NCBI RefSeq assembly: GCF_024753245.1 | Contig: NZ_JANUGX010000005.1 | Location: 1 to 64,000 of the forward strand | DNA: 64,000 bases | DNA from: Massilia norwichensis | Lineage (GTDB): Bacteria; Pseudomonadota; Gammaproteobacteria; Burkholderiales; Burkholderiaceae_D | Direction: 5' to 3' | Part shown: one piece after another, positions 26,592-35,629 of the stretch | How the letters are laid out: every line of letters starts with the position of its first letter | Position numbering within the stretch: the stretch's first letter is position 1 | Program-made: the position numbers and the translations under genes | Notes under the pieces: model-generated | Database searches by the model: none | What the model was told of the DNA's origin: nothing | The model's input: the letters and a program-made list of their open reading frames with translations, nothing else

Positions 26592-26864
26592 TTATTTTTT
26601 CTGCTGGGGCGGGTTCAGCTTGCCGCCGGATTTTTCGCAGCTGCCCTTGGGAACGGAACGCCATTCGGCCGGGTCGTTGTCGACCGCCGCCTGACCGGCG
26701 CAGCCGTGGGTGGCGGTGCCGCAGTCGTTCTGGCCGGCCTTGGCCACGCCGTAGCATTTTTCCTGTTCGCCCTGGGGCTGCATGTTCATCTGGCCGCCTG
26801 CCGACGCCTGTGCGGCGCACACGCTCGCGAGCGCGGCAGCAACAAGTGCCTGACGTTTGTTCAT
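26592..26864 (-). CDS. bufA1: Bufferin precursor BufA1 (DUF2282)
   Basis: A 90-residue secreted peptide precursor. The signal peptide covers residues 1-22 ([17 protein letters not shown]). The mature part carries the four family cysteines Cys37, Cys48, Cys55 and Cys76 in [22 protein letters not shown] and [15 protein letters not shown]2282 peptides are ribosomally made copper-binding natural products (bufferins), shown in Caulobacter to protect against copper after MNIO-dependent Cys modification. The enzyme gene follows 4 nt downstream. No BufD (DoxX) gene, sigma factor or anti-sigma gene is adjacent. Confidence 0.92.
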   Translation of the reverse strand: MNKRQALVAAALASVCAAQASAGGQMNMQPQGEQEKCYGVAKAGQNDCGTATHGCAGQAAVDNDPAEWRSVPKGSCEKSGGKLNPPQQKK

Positions 26865-27057
26865 GGGGGGTCTCCTTCAGAATGCGTACACCGGCGGGGT
26901 CGGCCTTGTGTGGCTGCGCGTGGCAGCAATGGTGGCGGCTGGAGCGGGACTATTGTGCGGCCTGCCTCGCGCCGGGTACGTGGGGGTTTAACGCACGGGC
27001 GCACGTTTTGTTGACGCGCCCGGTTGATTTTTTTGTCGACGATTGCGCCGGCCGCGC

Positions 27058-27258
27058 TCAAGCCGTGGTATTGACGTTCTGGCCCAGGTGCGGCGGCAGG
27101 TTCGGTGCCGGCGACGCCGCCTGCACGGCGTCCAGCAGCTGGGTCGCGGTGGTGGCCTGGATGTCCTGTGCTTTCTTGAGCATGGCGATGCCGACTTCCT
27201 GGCGGGTGCCGGTGTCTGCAATGCTGGTGGCGAGTTTGGCAATACCCATGACGTCCAT
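27058..27258 (-). CDS. YjfB-family putative motility protein
   Basis: A 66-residue helical protein: MDVMGIAKLATSIADTGTRQEVGIAMLKKAQDIQATTATQLLDAVQ and onward (in parts), the pattern of the YjfB putative motility family found in motile bacteria. Biochemical function is unknown. GGAGAC precedes the ATG. A sigma-28-like promoter about 50 nt upstream supports a link with the flagellar regulon, although no flagellar cluster is adjacent. Confidence 0.8.
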   Translation of the reverse strand: MDVMGIAKLATSIADTGTRQEVGIAMLKKAQDIQATTATQLLDAVQAASPAPNLPPHLGQNVNTTA

Positions 27259-27310
27259 GACGGTCTCCTGTGTGGGGGCGGAATGCGGACCCGGTGCGGG
27301 TCATCCCATA

Positions 27311-27337
27311 TTAACGTCCGGCCCGGGCAGAACTTTA
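27311..27337 (-). promoter_or_regulatory. Sigma-28-like promoter upstream of the YjfB-like gene
   Basis: On the minus strand TAAAGTTC (27337-27330), 11 nt, GACGTTAA (27318-27311). Thirteen of 16 positions match the sigma-28 consensus and the -35 half is identical to that of the FliT-like gene. The -35 overlaps the mobB stop codon. Confidence 0.65.
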
Positions 27338-27877
27338 GGATGCGGCTGCCAGGCGCCGTTTGAGCCAACGCAATATCGCGGCCGGCTGATCCAGGTCGAG
27401 CCAGGCAAGCTCGCGCGCAAGGTCGGCCGGCGCCGGCACGCTGGAAGCCACCGCGACCACGTGCGCATCGTCGGGATACAGGGCCGTGCGTCCGAGTTCG
27501 GGCCGGAACACCTCGAGCTTGGGAATCGGGGCCCATTTATAGCCCTCGACCAGGGTCAGGTCGGCCGGCGCCAGGCGCGCCAGGTACGCGTCCAGCGAGG
27601 GCTCGGGCGCGCCGCGCAACTCGTGCTGGATGGCGAAGCGGTAGGGCGAGGCGATCAGGACTTCGCCGGCGCCGGCTACGCGCAGGCGCGCGCTGTCCTT
27701 GTGCGGCGGCTCGAGCACGATGTCGTGGTGGCTGTGCTTGATGACGTTGACGCGCAGCCCTTCCGCCGCCAGCTGGCCGACCAGGTATTCCAGCAGCGTG
27801 GTCTTGCCGCTGCCGGACCAGCCGACCACGCCCAGCACCTCGCCGCAGGCGCGGCCGCCGCCCTCAGTAAGGGACAC
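27335..27877 (-). CDS. mobB: Molybdopterin-guanine dinucleotide biosynthesis protein B
   Basis: A 180-residue P-loop GTPase. The Walker [19 protein letters not shown] is near residue 19, followed by [10 protein letters not shown] and the [18 protein letters not shown] stretch typical of MobB, which assists MobA in attaching GMP to molybdopterin. The most upstream start (GTG, 27877) overlaps the 3' end of gspB by 14 nt; an internal GTG 13 codons later would give the more usual N-terminus [12 protein letters not shown]. Neither has a good Shine-Dalgarno. It appears to be last in the gspA-gspB-mobB run. Confidence 0.9.
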   Translation of the reverse strand: MSLTEGGGRACGEVLGVVGWSGSGKTTLLEYLVGQLAAEGLRVNVIKHSHHDIVLEPPHKDSARLRVAGAGEVLIASPYRFAIQHELRGAPEPSLDAYLARLAPADLTLVEGYKWAPIPKLEVFRPELGRTALYPDDAHVVAVASSVPAPADLARELAWLDLDQPAAILRWLKRRLAAAS

Positions 27878-28700
27878 GGTAGCGCAGGCCGCGGTAATTC
27901 ATCACGGCCGCTTTCGGCAACAGCTTCTCCAGCACCAGTCCCGGCGCGACCTCCTCGCCTTCGTGGCGCAGGGTCTTGTCGACCAGCAGCAGGCGGTCGG
28001 CCGGGTTGGCCGAGTACATGTAGCCGCCGAAGGCCACGCGCGGCACTTCGCGTTGCGTCGCATCGGGCAATTGCGCCAGGTAAGGCAGGCTGTCTTCCGG
28101 CGATGCTGCCGGCGCCTGGGCCGGCGTGGCCACAGGAGGACGTGCAGGCGCGGCGGACTCCCCTGCCCTGGCGACGGCGACAGGCGCGGCACTGCGCGTT
28201 GGCGCCTCGGCCACGTGTGCGGGACGCAGTGGCGGCGCAGGTGGCGCGGGCGGCGCGCTGACTTCCAGCGTGTTCGAGGCGGCGCCGGCCGCAGCGGAAG
28301 GCGTTGCCGATGCCTGCGCCGGCACCTGGGTCGGCACGGTCGGCGCTGCAGATTGGACAGGGAGCACCGGCGCCGCGGCCGGCTGGCTGGACGTGGCAGG
28401 CACTGCGGCCAGGGGCTGACCGGTGGCGCCCCCCGCGTCACGCAGCGCAGCCGTCGGCTGGCCGGAAGCGGCGGGCACTGCGGCAGGCACCCCAGCCGGC
28501 GCCGGCGTCCGCTGCCAAGCAAACAAGCCGCCCAGCAGCACCACCAGCGCGCCGGCGCCCAGACCGATCAGCAGCGGCCTGCGGCTGGCGGCAGCGCCCG
28601 GCTCGGCGGCCGGCACCGGCTGCGGCGCGTGGATGGTCGGGGCGTTGCCCAGCTGGCGCTCGGCCTGGGCCTTCTTCAGGGCTTCGAGGATGTATGACAT
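27864..28700 (-). CDS. gspB: General secretion pathway protein GspB
   Basis: A 278-residue inner-membrane protein with the conserved N-terminus [18 protein letters not shown], one transmembrane helix (residues about 46-66), a long Ala/Pro-rich periplasmic linker and the C-terminal GspB domain ([24 protein letters not shown] region, then [22 protein letters not shown]). With GspA it helps place the type II secretin in the outer membrane through peptidoglycan. The start lies 1 nt after the gspA stop. Confidence 0.92.
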   Translation of the reverse strand: MSYILEALKKAQAERQLGNAPTIHAPQPVPAAEPGAAASRRPLLIGLGAGALVVLLGGLFAWQRTPAPAGVPAAVPAASGQPTAALRDAGGATGQPLAAVPATSSQPAAAPVLPVQSAAPTVPTQVPAQASATPSAAAGAASNTLEVSAPPAPPAPPLRPAHVAEAPTRSAAPVAVARAGESAAPARPPVATPAQAPAASPEDSLPYLAQLPDATQREVPRVAFGGYMYSANPADRLLLVDKTLRHEGEEVAPGLVLEKLLPKAAVMNYRGLRYRVPY

Positions 28701-28701
28701 A

Positions 28702-30366
28702 TTATTTTCCCGTCCCGGCAGCCGCCAGCAGGCGCGGTTCGTCGACCCCGCTCAGCTGGTTCAGGCGCATGTAGGTGCGCGGACCGGCCACGCCGTCCGC
28801 CTTCAGGTTCTGTTTGGCCTGGAACGCGCGCAGCAGGCCGCGCGTCGACTCGTCGAACGGCCGCTCGCTGCGCGGCGCATCCAGCTTGTTCAATGCCGCC
28901 AGGCGGCCGGCGATCCAGTCCACGTCCGGGCCGGTGTCGCCGGGGTGGACTTCGTCGCGGAAACCCCGCGGCGCCTTCCACAGGGTCGTGAATTCGCCGT
29001 CGAAGCGGGTCGCCAGCGCACCCAGGCTGACCTTCTGGCGCTGGCCGTTGACGCTCAGGACCGCGCTGTCCGCATCCATGTTCGAGAGCACCGCGTAGCC
29101 GAGCTTCTGGCCGTCGTGCAGGGCGACGATGGCCGGGCGGTCGAGCAGGCGCAGTTCGTACAGGCCGCCGCGCCCCTGATAGCAGCGCAGGTTCAGCCTG
29201 GGCGCGCCCTGGCAGGGTTCCTGGGTCGGCAGCTGCTGGCCCCACAGCGTGCCGAGCTCGCGCAGGGCTTCGGTCTGGGTTGCCAGCAGCAGCGGCTTGC
29301 CTGAGGCCGGCGCCTGGGCCGCGGCTGCCGGCCTGGCTGCCGCCACCTGCTGCGCACGGGCCTGGTCCTTCGAAGCGCCGGGCGCAGCGGCCGGCGCAGT
29401 GGCCGGCACCGTGGCAGCGGCAAGCGGCGCGGACGGCGCCGGCGCACGCGGCACCGCCTGCCACGCCGCGGCACTGATCGCCGCCCCAGCCAGCACCCCG
29501 CCCGCCACCAGCGGCCAGCGCAGCGGCGCGCGCGGCGACGGCGCTTCGCCCGCAAACACCTCTGCGGCCGCGCGGCGCAGGATCTTCGGCGTCACCACGC
29601 TGCTGTTTTCGACATAGGCGCCGAGCAGCGCGCGGTCGCACAGCAGGTTGATGCGGCGCGGTACCCCCTGCGTGAGGCGGTGCACCAGCGGCGCCAGCGC
29701 GCTCGGAATCGGGTTGCCCGGATGCGCCCCCGCCACCGTCAGGCGGTGCGCGACGTAGGCGCCGGTTTCGGCTTCGGACAGCGGGCCCAGGTGGTAGCGC
29801 GCGATCACGCGCTGGGCCAGCTGTTCCAGCTCCGGCTGGGCCAGCATGGTGCGCAGCTCGGGCTGGCCGATCAGGATGATCTGCAGCAGCTTGCGCTCGC
29901 TAGTCTCGAGGTTGGTCAGCAGGCGCAGCTGTTCCAGCACCTGGGGCGACAGGTTCTGCGCCTCGTCGATGACCAGCACGTTGTTGTTGCCCTGGGCATG
30001 GCTTTCCAGCAGATAGCCGTTGATGGCGTCGACATAGCTCTTCACGCCCAGCGCCCCCGCCGATGCGGGCGGCAAGGCGATGCGGAACTCGTCGCAGATG
30101 GTCAGCAGCAGCTCCTCGACCGTCAGCTTGGGATTGAAGATATAGGCCAGCCGGCAGTTGTCGGGAATCTGTTCGATGAAGCAGCGGCAGACGGTGGTCT
30201 TGCCGGCGCCGATCTCGCCCGTCAGCAGGACGAAGCCGCCGCCGCTGCCGATGCCGTACAGCAGGTGCGCCAGCGCCTCGCGGTGGCGCTCGCTCATGAA
30301 GAGGTAGCGCGGGTCCGGCGCGATCGAAAACGGCGATTGCTTCAGATTGAAGTAATTATTGTACAT
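28702..30366 (-). CDS. gspA: ExeA/GspA-type ATPase with peptidoglycan-binding domain
   Basis: A 554-residue protein. Its cytoplasmic AAA+ domain has Walker A GEIGAGKTT at 50-58 and Walker B VLVIDEA at 130-136. One transmembrane helix (residues about 275-295) and a C-terminal peptidoglycan-binding domain follow (PGDTGPDVDWIAGRL ... LLRAFQAKQNLKADGVAGPRT, residues about 470-540). GspA and GspB form a complex that inserts the type II secretion secretin. The ATG at 30364-30366 is preferred over an upstream in-frame TTG. No other gsp gene is in the window. Confidence 0.93.
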   Translation of the reverse strand: MYNNYFNLKQSPFSIAPDPRYLFMSERHREALAHLLYGIGSGGGFVLLTGEIGAGKTTVCRCFIEQIPDNCRLAYIFNPKLTVEELLLTICDEFRIALPPASAGALGVKSYVDAINGYLLESHAQGNNNVLVIDEAQNLSPQVLEQLRLLTNLETSERKLLQIILIGQPELRTMLAQPELEQLAQRVIARYHLGPLSEAETGAYVAHRLTVAGAHPGNPIPSALAPLVHRLTQGVPRRINLLCDRALLGAYVENSSVVTPKILRRAAAEVFAGEAPSPRAPLRWPLVAGGVLAGAAISAAAWQAVPRAPAPSAPLAAATVPATAPAAAPGASKDQARAQQVAAARPAAAAQAPASGKPLLLATQTEALRELGTLWGQQLPTQEPCQGAPRLNLRCYQGRGGLYELRLLDRPAIVALHDGQKLGYAVLSNMDADSAVLSVNGQRQKVSLGALATRFDGEFTTLWKAPRGFRDEVHPGDTGPDVDWIAGRLAALNKLDAPRSERPFDESTRGLLRAFQAKQNLKADGVAGPRTYMRLNQLSGVDEPRLLAAAGTGK

Positions 30367-30381
30367 ACCCAATGACTTACC

Positions 30382-30873
30382 CTAGCGGCCCGGCGGCAGC
30401 GGTTTGAACTTCGCGCAGTATATTTTGCTTTTGCTATTGTAGTAAGCGATAGTGCTGCCGGGGGCGGATACTCGCAAAGGATATTGGGAACTATCTGCGG
30501 CCACATGCTTCACGCCGGCCACGCTGCGGATCGATTGCTCGAGCTGGTCCGGCGGCACCTCGGCCACCGCCGCCAGGAACACCAGCTCGCTGGTATCGTC
30601 GCTGACCATCACCTCGGTGACGGGTGCGCCCCACAGCGTGGCTTCGCCGGTGCGGAACCAGAAGGCCCCGCCCTCGTGCTTGTAGGGCGCGCCGAAATGG
30701 CTGCTCAGCCAGGAATAGAAATATTTGTTGTCGAGCTGGTCGCGGCACAGCAGTGCGCTGCCGATCACGGGACCGAAGGTGGACGGCTGCTGGTCCTGGG
30801 TGGATGCCGCGCCCGATAGAGATGACAGGAGCAGCGCAAGGAGCAAGGGCGCCGCCCGCGCCGGGGAATTCAC
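30382..30873 (-). CDS. Hypothetical secreted protein
   Basis: I do not recognise this 163-residue protein. It has a clear signal peptide (NSPARAAPLLLALLLSSLSGAAS). The mature domain is about 140 residues with two Cys (LLCRDQL and IYCAKF) that could form a disulfide. Its start is either a GTG at 30871-30873, overlapping the preceding stop as GTGA, or an ATG five codons upstream at 30886-30888. Overlap with the 61-residue gene implies translational coupling. Confidence 0.7.
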   Translation of the reverse strand: MNSPARAAPLLLALLLSSLSGAASTQDQQPSTFGPVIGSALLCRDQLDNKYFYSWLSSHFGAPYKHEGGAFWFRTGEATLWGAPVTEVMVSDDTSELVFLAAVAEVPPDQLEQSIRSVAGVKHVAADSSQYPLRVSAPGSTIAYYNSKSKIYCAKFKPLPPGR

Positions 30874-31055
30874 AGCTTGGACAGCCATGCGCGGTTGGCG
30901 GCGATCTTCGCCTTCACCGACGCCGGCAGGGCATCGTAACAGCCGGGATGCTGCTTGAGGGCGTGCTCGCGCACCTCCTTCTCCATGCCATTGACGATGA
31001 ATACATAGACGGCGGCACCTTCCGCATTCTTGCGCGTGCCCAGATAGCGAATCAC
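30870..31055 (-). CDS. Hypothetical 61-residue protein
   Basis: A small soluble protein, MIRYLGTRKNAEGAAVYVFIVNGMEKEVREHALKQHPGCYDALPASV and onward (in parts), with a predicted beta-hairpin followed by helices. No family recognised. AGGAGAC precedes its ATG at a workable distance and the gene overlaps the next one, supporting that it is real. Confidence 0.6.
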   Translation of the reverse strand: MIRYLGTRKNAEGAAVYVFIVNGMEKEVREHALKQHPGCYDALPASVKAKIAANRAWLSKL

Positions 31056-31130
31056 GAATAGTCTCCTTTACGAGCCATCCATTATGACATTCGCCCCGCG
31101 ATCCGGCCACGCGCGGTGCACGACCAGGGT

Positions 31131-31955
31131 TCAGGCCGAGGTGCTGCCGATCTCGCGATAGGTATCGTCGTTGCGCTCCAACCACATCTGCAGCAGCGCC
31201 CGATTGTCGTGCTGCCAGGGGTGGAAACGCGGCGACAGGTAGCCCAGGCCCGGCTTTAGCAGGCTCCACACCAGTCCGCCGCGGCCGAACCAGGTGCGTG
31301 CCGCGCTGGTCCAGGTGGACAGGCGCCAGACGGCGCGGTCGCGCCGCAGGTTGTGCAGGGTCTGCAGGCTGGTGTCCAGCCAGAAGGACACGCTCACGTG
31401 CAGGTACCACAGCACGCGGCGCCGGTAGCCGCCGCCGGCGGCCCGGTAGACGTCGAAGGCGACCGCCTTGTGTTCGAGCTCTTCGGCGGCGTGCCAGTTC
31501 CACAGCGTGCGCAGTTGCGCATCGGCGCCCTCCAGCCACTCGGGGTGGCGCAGCACATAGTCGGCCAGCATCGCGGTGTAATGCTCGAGCGCGCAGGTAA
31601 TCGCCAGGCGGTCGCGTACCGGCAACTTGCGGATGCGCTCCACGCGCACCTTGAGCTTGTCTTCCATCGTGTACGGAAAGCCCTGGCGCGCCAGCTCGGC
31701 GTTGTACTGCTGGTGCACGTAGCGGTGGCTGGCCTCCTGGCCGACGAAGTCCTTCACCTCGGCGCGCAGCACCGGGTCGAGGATGGCTTCGGGCGGCGCC
31801 GCGCGGACGCTGTCGATGAACATCTGCTCGCCGAGCGGGAAGCTCATCGACAGCGCGTTCATGAAGGCGGTGCGATAGACGTCGCCGCCCATCCAGTGGC
31901 GCGGAAAGCCGCGGGACAGGTCGACGTTCAGCTTGCGGACGGTCAGCGTGGACAT
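31131..31955 (-). CDS. Predicted metal-dependent hydrolase (PF10118 type), ferritin-like di-iron pattern
   Basis: A 274-residue all-helical soluble protein matching the predicted metal-dependent hydrolase family PF10118 (FVGQEASHRYVH and NWHAAEELEHKAVAFDVY segments). The metal ligands look like a di-iron four-helix bundle: Glu43, Glu74-x2-His77, Glu124 and Glu159-x2-His162. The true reaction is unknown. The ATG at 31953-31955 (MSTLTVRKLNVDL) is chosen; an in-frame GTG lies 11 codons upstream, and neither has a strong Shine-Dalgarno. Confidence 0.78.
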   Translation of the reverse strand: MSTLTVRKLNVDLSRGFPRHWMGGDVYRTAFMNALSMSFPLGEQMFIDSVRAAPPEAILDPVLRAEVKDFVGQEASHRYVHQQYNAELARQGFPYTMEDKLKVRVERIRKLPVRDRLAITCALEHYTAMLADYVLRHPEWLEGADAQLRTLWNWHAAEELEHKAVAFDVYRAAGGGYRRRVLWYLHVSVSFWLDTSLQTLHNLRRDRAVWRLSTWTSAARTWFGRGGLVWSLLKPGLGYLSPRFHPWQHDNRALLQMWLERNDDTYREIGSTSA

Positions 31956-32171
31956 TTGTTCAATATACACCTGCACATCGCGCTGCACGCTTCACGAAAA
32001 CCGAGGATCTCTTCGAAATCGGCGCCTTGCCGCCGCACCGCTCAGCCCCGCCCTTTTGCACTTCGCCCCACGTTTTTGCAGGTCTGTCGTTTTCCGCATG
32101 CAGACGAGCCGGGCTTGCCCTATCGTTCAGGCTCCCGGCTCCGCCGCCCATTTCAAACACAAGACGAGATC

Positions 32172-33554
32172 ATGAAGACCGCACCTCAACGGACCACCAT
32201 CGCCGCCGCCATCCTGTTGTTTGCAGCTGGCGCCACCATCGTCAGCCACGCCAGCTTCGCCCAGCCGGCGCAGCCGGTCCAGAACGCCGGCATCGTCACC
32301 GAACAGCGCCAGGTCGGCGCCTTCAGCGCGATCGAGCTGGGCGGCCCCTACCGCGTCGTCATCGATGCCCAGGCGCGCCAGGCGGTGACGGTGTCGGGCG
32401 AGCGCAAGCAGCTCGACGACATGGACGTCGCGGTCCGTGGCGACACCCTGGTCGTGCGCCCGGTCTCGAAGATCAGCTTCAACTTCAGCTTCAACAACAA
32501 GCGGCGCGAGCTGCCGACGGTGACCATCGGCGCGGCCGGCCTGAAGAGTCTGCGCATGAGCGGCAGCGGCGACGTCCAGCTCGACCAGGTCGGCGCCGAG
32601 CGCTTCAGCATCGTCAACACCGGCCCCGGCGACCTGCACGCGAGCGGCGCGGTGCGCCAGCTGGTGCTGGAAAACACCGGCAGCGGCGACCTCGACCTGC
32701 GCCGCATGAAGACGGGCGACGCCGACGTCAAACTGAGCGGCCCCGGCGACGTCGAACTGGCCAGCGTCGGCAACGAACTGGCGGTCCAGATGAGCGGCTC
32801 GGGCGACTTGCGCGCCGACGGCATGCGCGCCGCGCGCGTGCGGGCACGGATGCAGGGTCCGGGCGACCTCAAGCTGTCCGGCGCCGCCCGCGAGCTGCAG
32901 CTCGAAAGCAGCGGTTCCGGCGACTTCGAAGCCTGCGAACTGGCGGTCGAAGGCGTGCGCAGCGTGCAGCGCGGCCCGGGCAATGCCTGCATCGGCGGCA
33001 GCATCCGCAGATTCGATGCCGAAGTCCACGGCTCGGGCGAACTGCAAGCCCGCGGCCTGCAGGCGGCCAGCGGCCAGCTGCGCCTGGGCGGCCCCGGCAA
33101 CGCCGAGCTGTCCGGCAGCATCGGCGAGCTGCGCCTGGACATGAGCGGCTCGGGCGACCTGAACGGCGAAAACCTCCAGGTCGGCAAGGCCGTCGTGCGC
33201 AGCCGCGGTCCGGGCGGCGTGCGCCTGCAGAACGTCAGCGACACCCTGGACGCCGACATGCACGGTTCCGGCGAGCTGCACGCCAGCATGTCCGGCAAGC
33301 GCCTGCTGCTCAGGATGGACGGCCCCGGCGACGCCCGCATCGACGGCAGCGTGGACCAGGTGAGCGCCCAGATCAACGGTTCCGGCAGCCTCGAAGGGCG
33401 CCGTCTGAGCGTAGTCCAGAGCGACATCTCGGTGCGCGGTCCGGGCAGCGCGGCCGTGAATCTGATCGGCAGCGACAAGGGCAAGGGTCGTGCGTCCGAG
33501 CGCGGCCAGTTGCTGATGGTGGATCGCAGCGGTTCTCACCGCGGCGGCGACTGA
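32172..33554 (+). CDS. Secreted GIN-domain (DUF2807) protein with 39-residue double repeat
   Basis: A 460-residue exported protein (signal peptide 1-30). After a head GIN (DUF2807) start (FSAIELGGPYRVVID), residues about 131-430 hold sixteen GxG motifs that alternate strictly between GSG[D/E/S] and GPG[D/N/G/S], spaced 20 and 19 residues apart with one 19-19 exception. This predicts about sixteen rungs of a right-handed beta-helix. The family is loosely called autotransporter adhesin head, but its function is unknown. No membrane anchor or lipobox is seen. Well-separated ATG at 32172; it reads alone. Confidence 0.88.
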   Translation: MKTAPQRTTIAAAILLFAAGATIVSHASFAQPAQPVQNAGIVTEQRQVGAFSAIELGGPYRVVIDAQARQAVTVSGERKQLDDMDVAVRGDTLVVRPVSKISFNFSFNNKRRELPTVTIGAAGLKSLRMSGSGDVQLDQVGAERFSIVNTGPGDLHASGAVRQLVLENTGSGDLDLRRMKTGDADVKLSGPGDVELASVGNELAVQMSGSGDLRADGMRAARVRARMQGPGDLKLSGAARELQLESSGSGDFEACELAVEGVRSVQRGPGNACIGGSIRRFDAEVHGSGELQARGLQAASGQLRLGGPGNAELSGSIGELRLDMSGSGDLNGENLQVGKAVVRSRGPGGVRLQNVSDTLDADMHGSGELHASMSGKRLLLRMDGPGDARIDGSVDQVSAQINGSGSLEGRRLSVVQSDISVRGPGSAAVNLIGSDKGKGRASERGQLLMVDRSGSHRGGD

Positions 33555-33650
33555 GTGTAACCGAGGACGCACACGCATCCTGCGTTCGGCCTTGTGCTAA
33601 TGTAGGGGTGGCAATACTTCACCCCTATTACAAAAACAAGGACGTCCTCC

Positions 33651-35627
33651 ATGAAGTTACCCAGCATTCGCGCGGCCGTGCTCGGCGCGCTGGCCTGCGC
33701 CAGCCTGGCCCAGGCCCAGAACACGGCCACCGCCCCGCAATATCCCGCCCTGCCCTCGGAGACCCCGGCGGAATTCGTTGCGCCGACGGCCGGCTTCAAC
33801 TACACCAAGCGCAGCGTGATGATCCCGATGCGCGACGGCACCCGCCTGAACACCGTCATCATCGTGCCCAAGGGTGCGCAGAAGGCGCCCATCCTGCTGA
33901 CGCGCACGCCCTACGATGCCGCCAGCCTGACCAGCCACGCCGAAAGCTCGGACATGGAATCCATCCTGAGCGGCTACGACAATGCCGCCGACGTGATCGT
34001 CCAGGGCGGCTACATCCGCGTGGTGCAGGACGTGCGCGGCAAGTACGGTTCGGAAGGCGACTACGTGATGAACCGGCCGCTGTCCGGCCCGCTGAACCCG
34101 ACCCCGGTCGACCACTCGACCGACACCTGGGACACCATCGACTGGCTGATCAAGAACCTCCCCGAGACCAATGGCCGGGTCGGCATCATCGGCATCTCCT
34201 ACGACGGCTTCCTGCCCCTGATGGCACTGGTGAACCCGCACCCCGCGCTGAAGGCGGCGGTGCCGATGAACCCGATGGTCGACGGCTGGATGGGCGACGA
34301 CTGGTTCCACCACGGCGCCTTCCGCCAGATCAACCTCTCCTACATCATGGAGCAGGTGGTCACACGCGGCAATTCCGCCAAGTGGTATTCCACCAACTAC
34401 GACGACTACGACATGTACATGCGCGCCGGTTCCGCCGGTGAGCTGGCGCGCCAGCGCGGCCTGGAACAGAGCGGCTTCTGGCGCAAGCTGGTGCAGCATC
34501 CGAGCTACGACAGCTTCTGGCAGCAACAGGCGATGGACAAGATCCTGGCCAGGCAGCCGGTCACGGTGCCGACCCTGCTGGTGCACAGCCTGTGGGACGC
34601 CGAAGACATCTACGGCCCGGTCGCGGTCTACAAGGCGATCAAGCCGAACGACAAGAACAACCTGGTGCACCTGACGCTCGGCCCGTGGAACCACGGCGGC
34701 GCAATCGGCGACGGCAGCACGCTGGGCGCGCTGAAGTTCGGCAGCGACACCGCCCTGTACTGGCGCCAGGAAGTGCTGAAACCCTTCCTCGATCGCCACC
34801 TGAAGGGCGATACGGCGGCCCCGCCGATCCCGGCCGTCACCGCCTTCGAGACCGGCACCAACAAGTGGCGCACCCTGGCCGCATGGCCGAGCGGCTGCGC
34901 GGAGGCTGGCGCCTGCGCGATCAAGCCGACACCGCTGCGTTTGTCCGCCGGCCAGAAGGCCGTCCTGAAAGGCACCGCCGATGCGAAGGCCTACGACGAA
35001 TACGTGTCCGATCCCGCCAAGCCGGTGCCCTTCCGCCAGCGCCCGATCCCGCCCTACGGCTACGACGAAGCGAAGGGCCAGTCCTGGCCGCGCTGGTTGG
35101 TCGACGACCAGCGCGAAGCCTCGGGCCGCACCGACGTCGCGACCTTCGTATCAAGCGTACTCACCGCGCCGGTGAAGATCAGCGGCGAACCGATCGCCAA
35201 CCTGGTGGCCTCGACCAGCGGCACGGACGCCGACTGGGTCGTGAAACTGATCGACGTCTATCCGGACCAGGTCGGCAGCCAGCCGGCGATGGGCGGCTAC
35301 CAGCTGATGATCTCGGGCGACATCTTCCGCGGCCGCTACCGCGAAGGCTACGACAACCCGAAGCCGCTGGCCGCCAACAAGCCGCTGTCCTATCGCTTCG
35401 GCCTGCCGACCGCCAACCACGTCTTCCTGCCGGGCCACCGCATCATGGTGCAGGTGCAGTCGAGCTGGTTCCCGCTGTACGACCGCAATCCACAGACCTT
35501 CGTCCCCAACATCTTCCTGGCCAAGCCGGAGGATTATAAAAAGGCGACGCAGCGCATCTACCACAGCAGCTTCGTCGAGCTGCCGGTGGTCGAGACGGCC
35601 GCGTCTGCGGCGACGGCGGCGCGCTGA
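33651..35627 (+). CDS. CocE/NonD-family hydrolase (X-Pro dipeptidyl-peptidase-like)
   Basis: A 658-residue exported alpha/beta hydrolase with a signal peptide ending near SLAQAQ. The nucleophile Ser183 lies in GISYDGF. The acid and histidine are probably in [11 protein letters not shown] and LGPWNHGG. The C-terminal jelly-roll (X-Pro dipeptidyl-peptidase C-terminal domain) covers the last 200 residues. Relatives hydrolyse cocaine esters, glutaryl-7-ACA or peptides; the substrate here is unknown. A small GFA-type gene follows 2 nt after its stop. Confidence 0.92.
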   Translation: MKLPSIRAAVLGALACASLAQAQNTATAPQYPALPSETPAEFVAPTAGFNYTKRSVMIPMRDGTRLNTVIIVPKGAQKAPILLTRTPYDAASLTSHAESSDMESILSGYDNAADVIVQGGYIRVVQDVRGKYGSEGDYVMNRPLSGPLNPTPVDHSTDTWDTIDWLIKNLPETNGRVGIIGISYDGFLPLMALVNPHPALKAAVPMNPMVDGWMGDDWFHHGAFRQINLSYIMEQVVTRGNSAKWYSTNYDDYDMYMRAGSAGELARQRGLEQSGFWRKLVQHPSYDSFWQQQAMDKILARQPVTVPTLLVHSLWDAEDIYGPVAVYKAIKPNDKNNLVHLTLGPWNHGGAIGDGSTLGALKFGSDTALYWRQEVLKPFLDRHLKGDTAAPPIPAVTAFETGTNKWRTLAAWPSGCAEAGACAIKPTPLRLSAGQKAVLKGTADAKAYDEYVSDPAKPVPFRQRPIPPYGYDEAKGQSWPRWLVDDQREASGRTDVATFVSSVLTAPVKISGEPIANLVASTSGTDADWVVKLIDVYPDQVGSQPAMGGYQLMISGDIFRGRYREGYDNPKPLAANKPLSYRFGLPTANHVFLPGHRIMVQVQSSWFPLYDRNPQTFVPNIFLAKPEDYKKATQRIYHSSFVELPVVETAASAATAAR

Positions 35628-35629
35628 GC

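Noticed and set aside
32027..34441. A long second-frame open stretch over the GIN-domain and CocE genes
   Set aside because: It is an Arg/Pro/Ala-rich shadow of GC-rich codons, lacks a start signal, and overlaps two clear genes.
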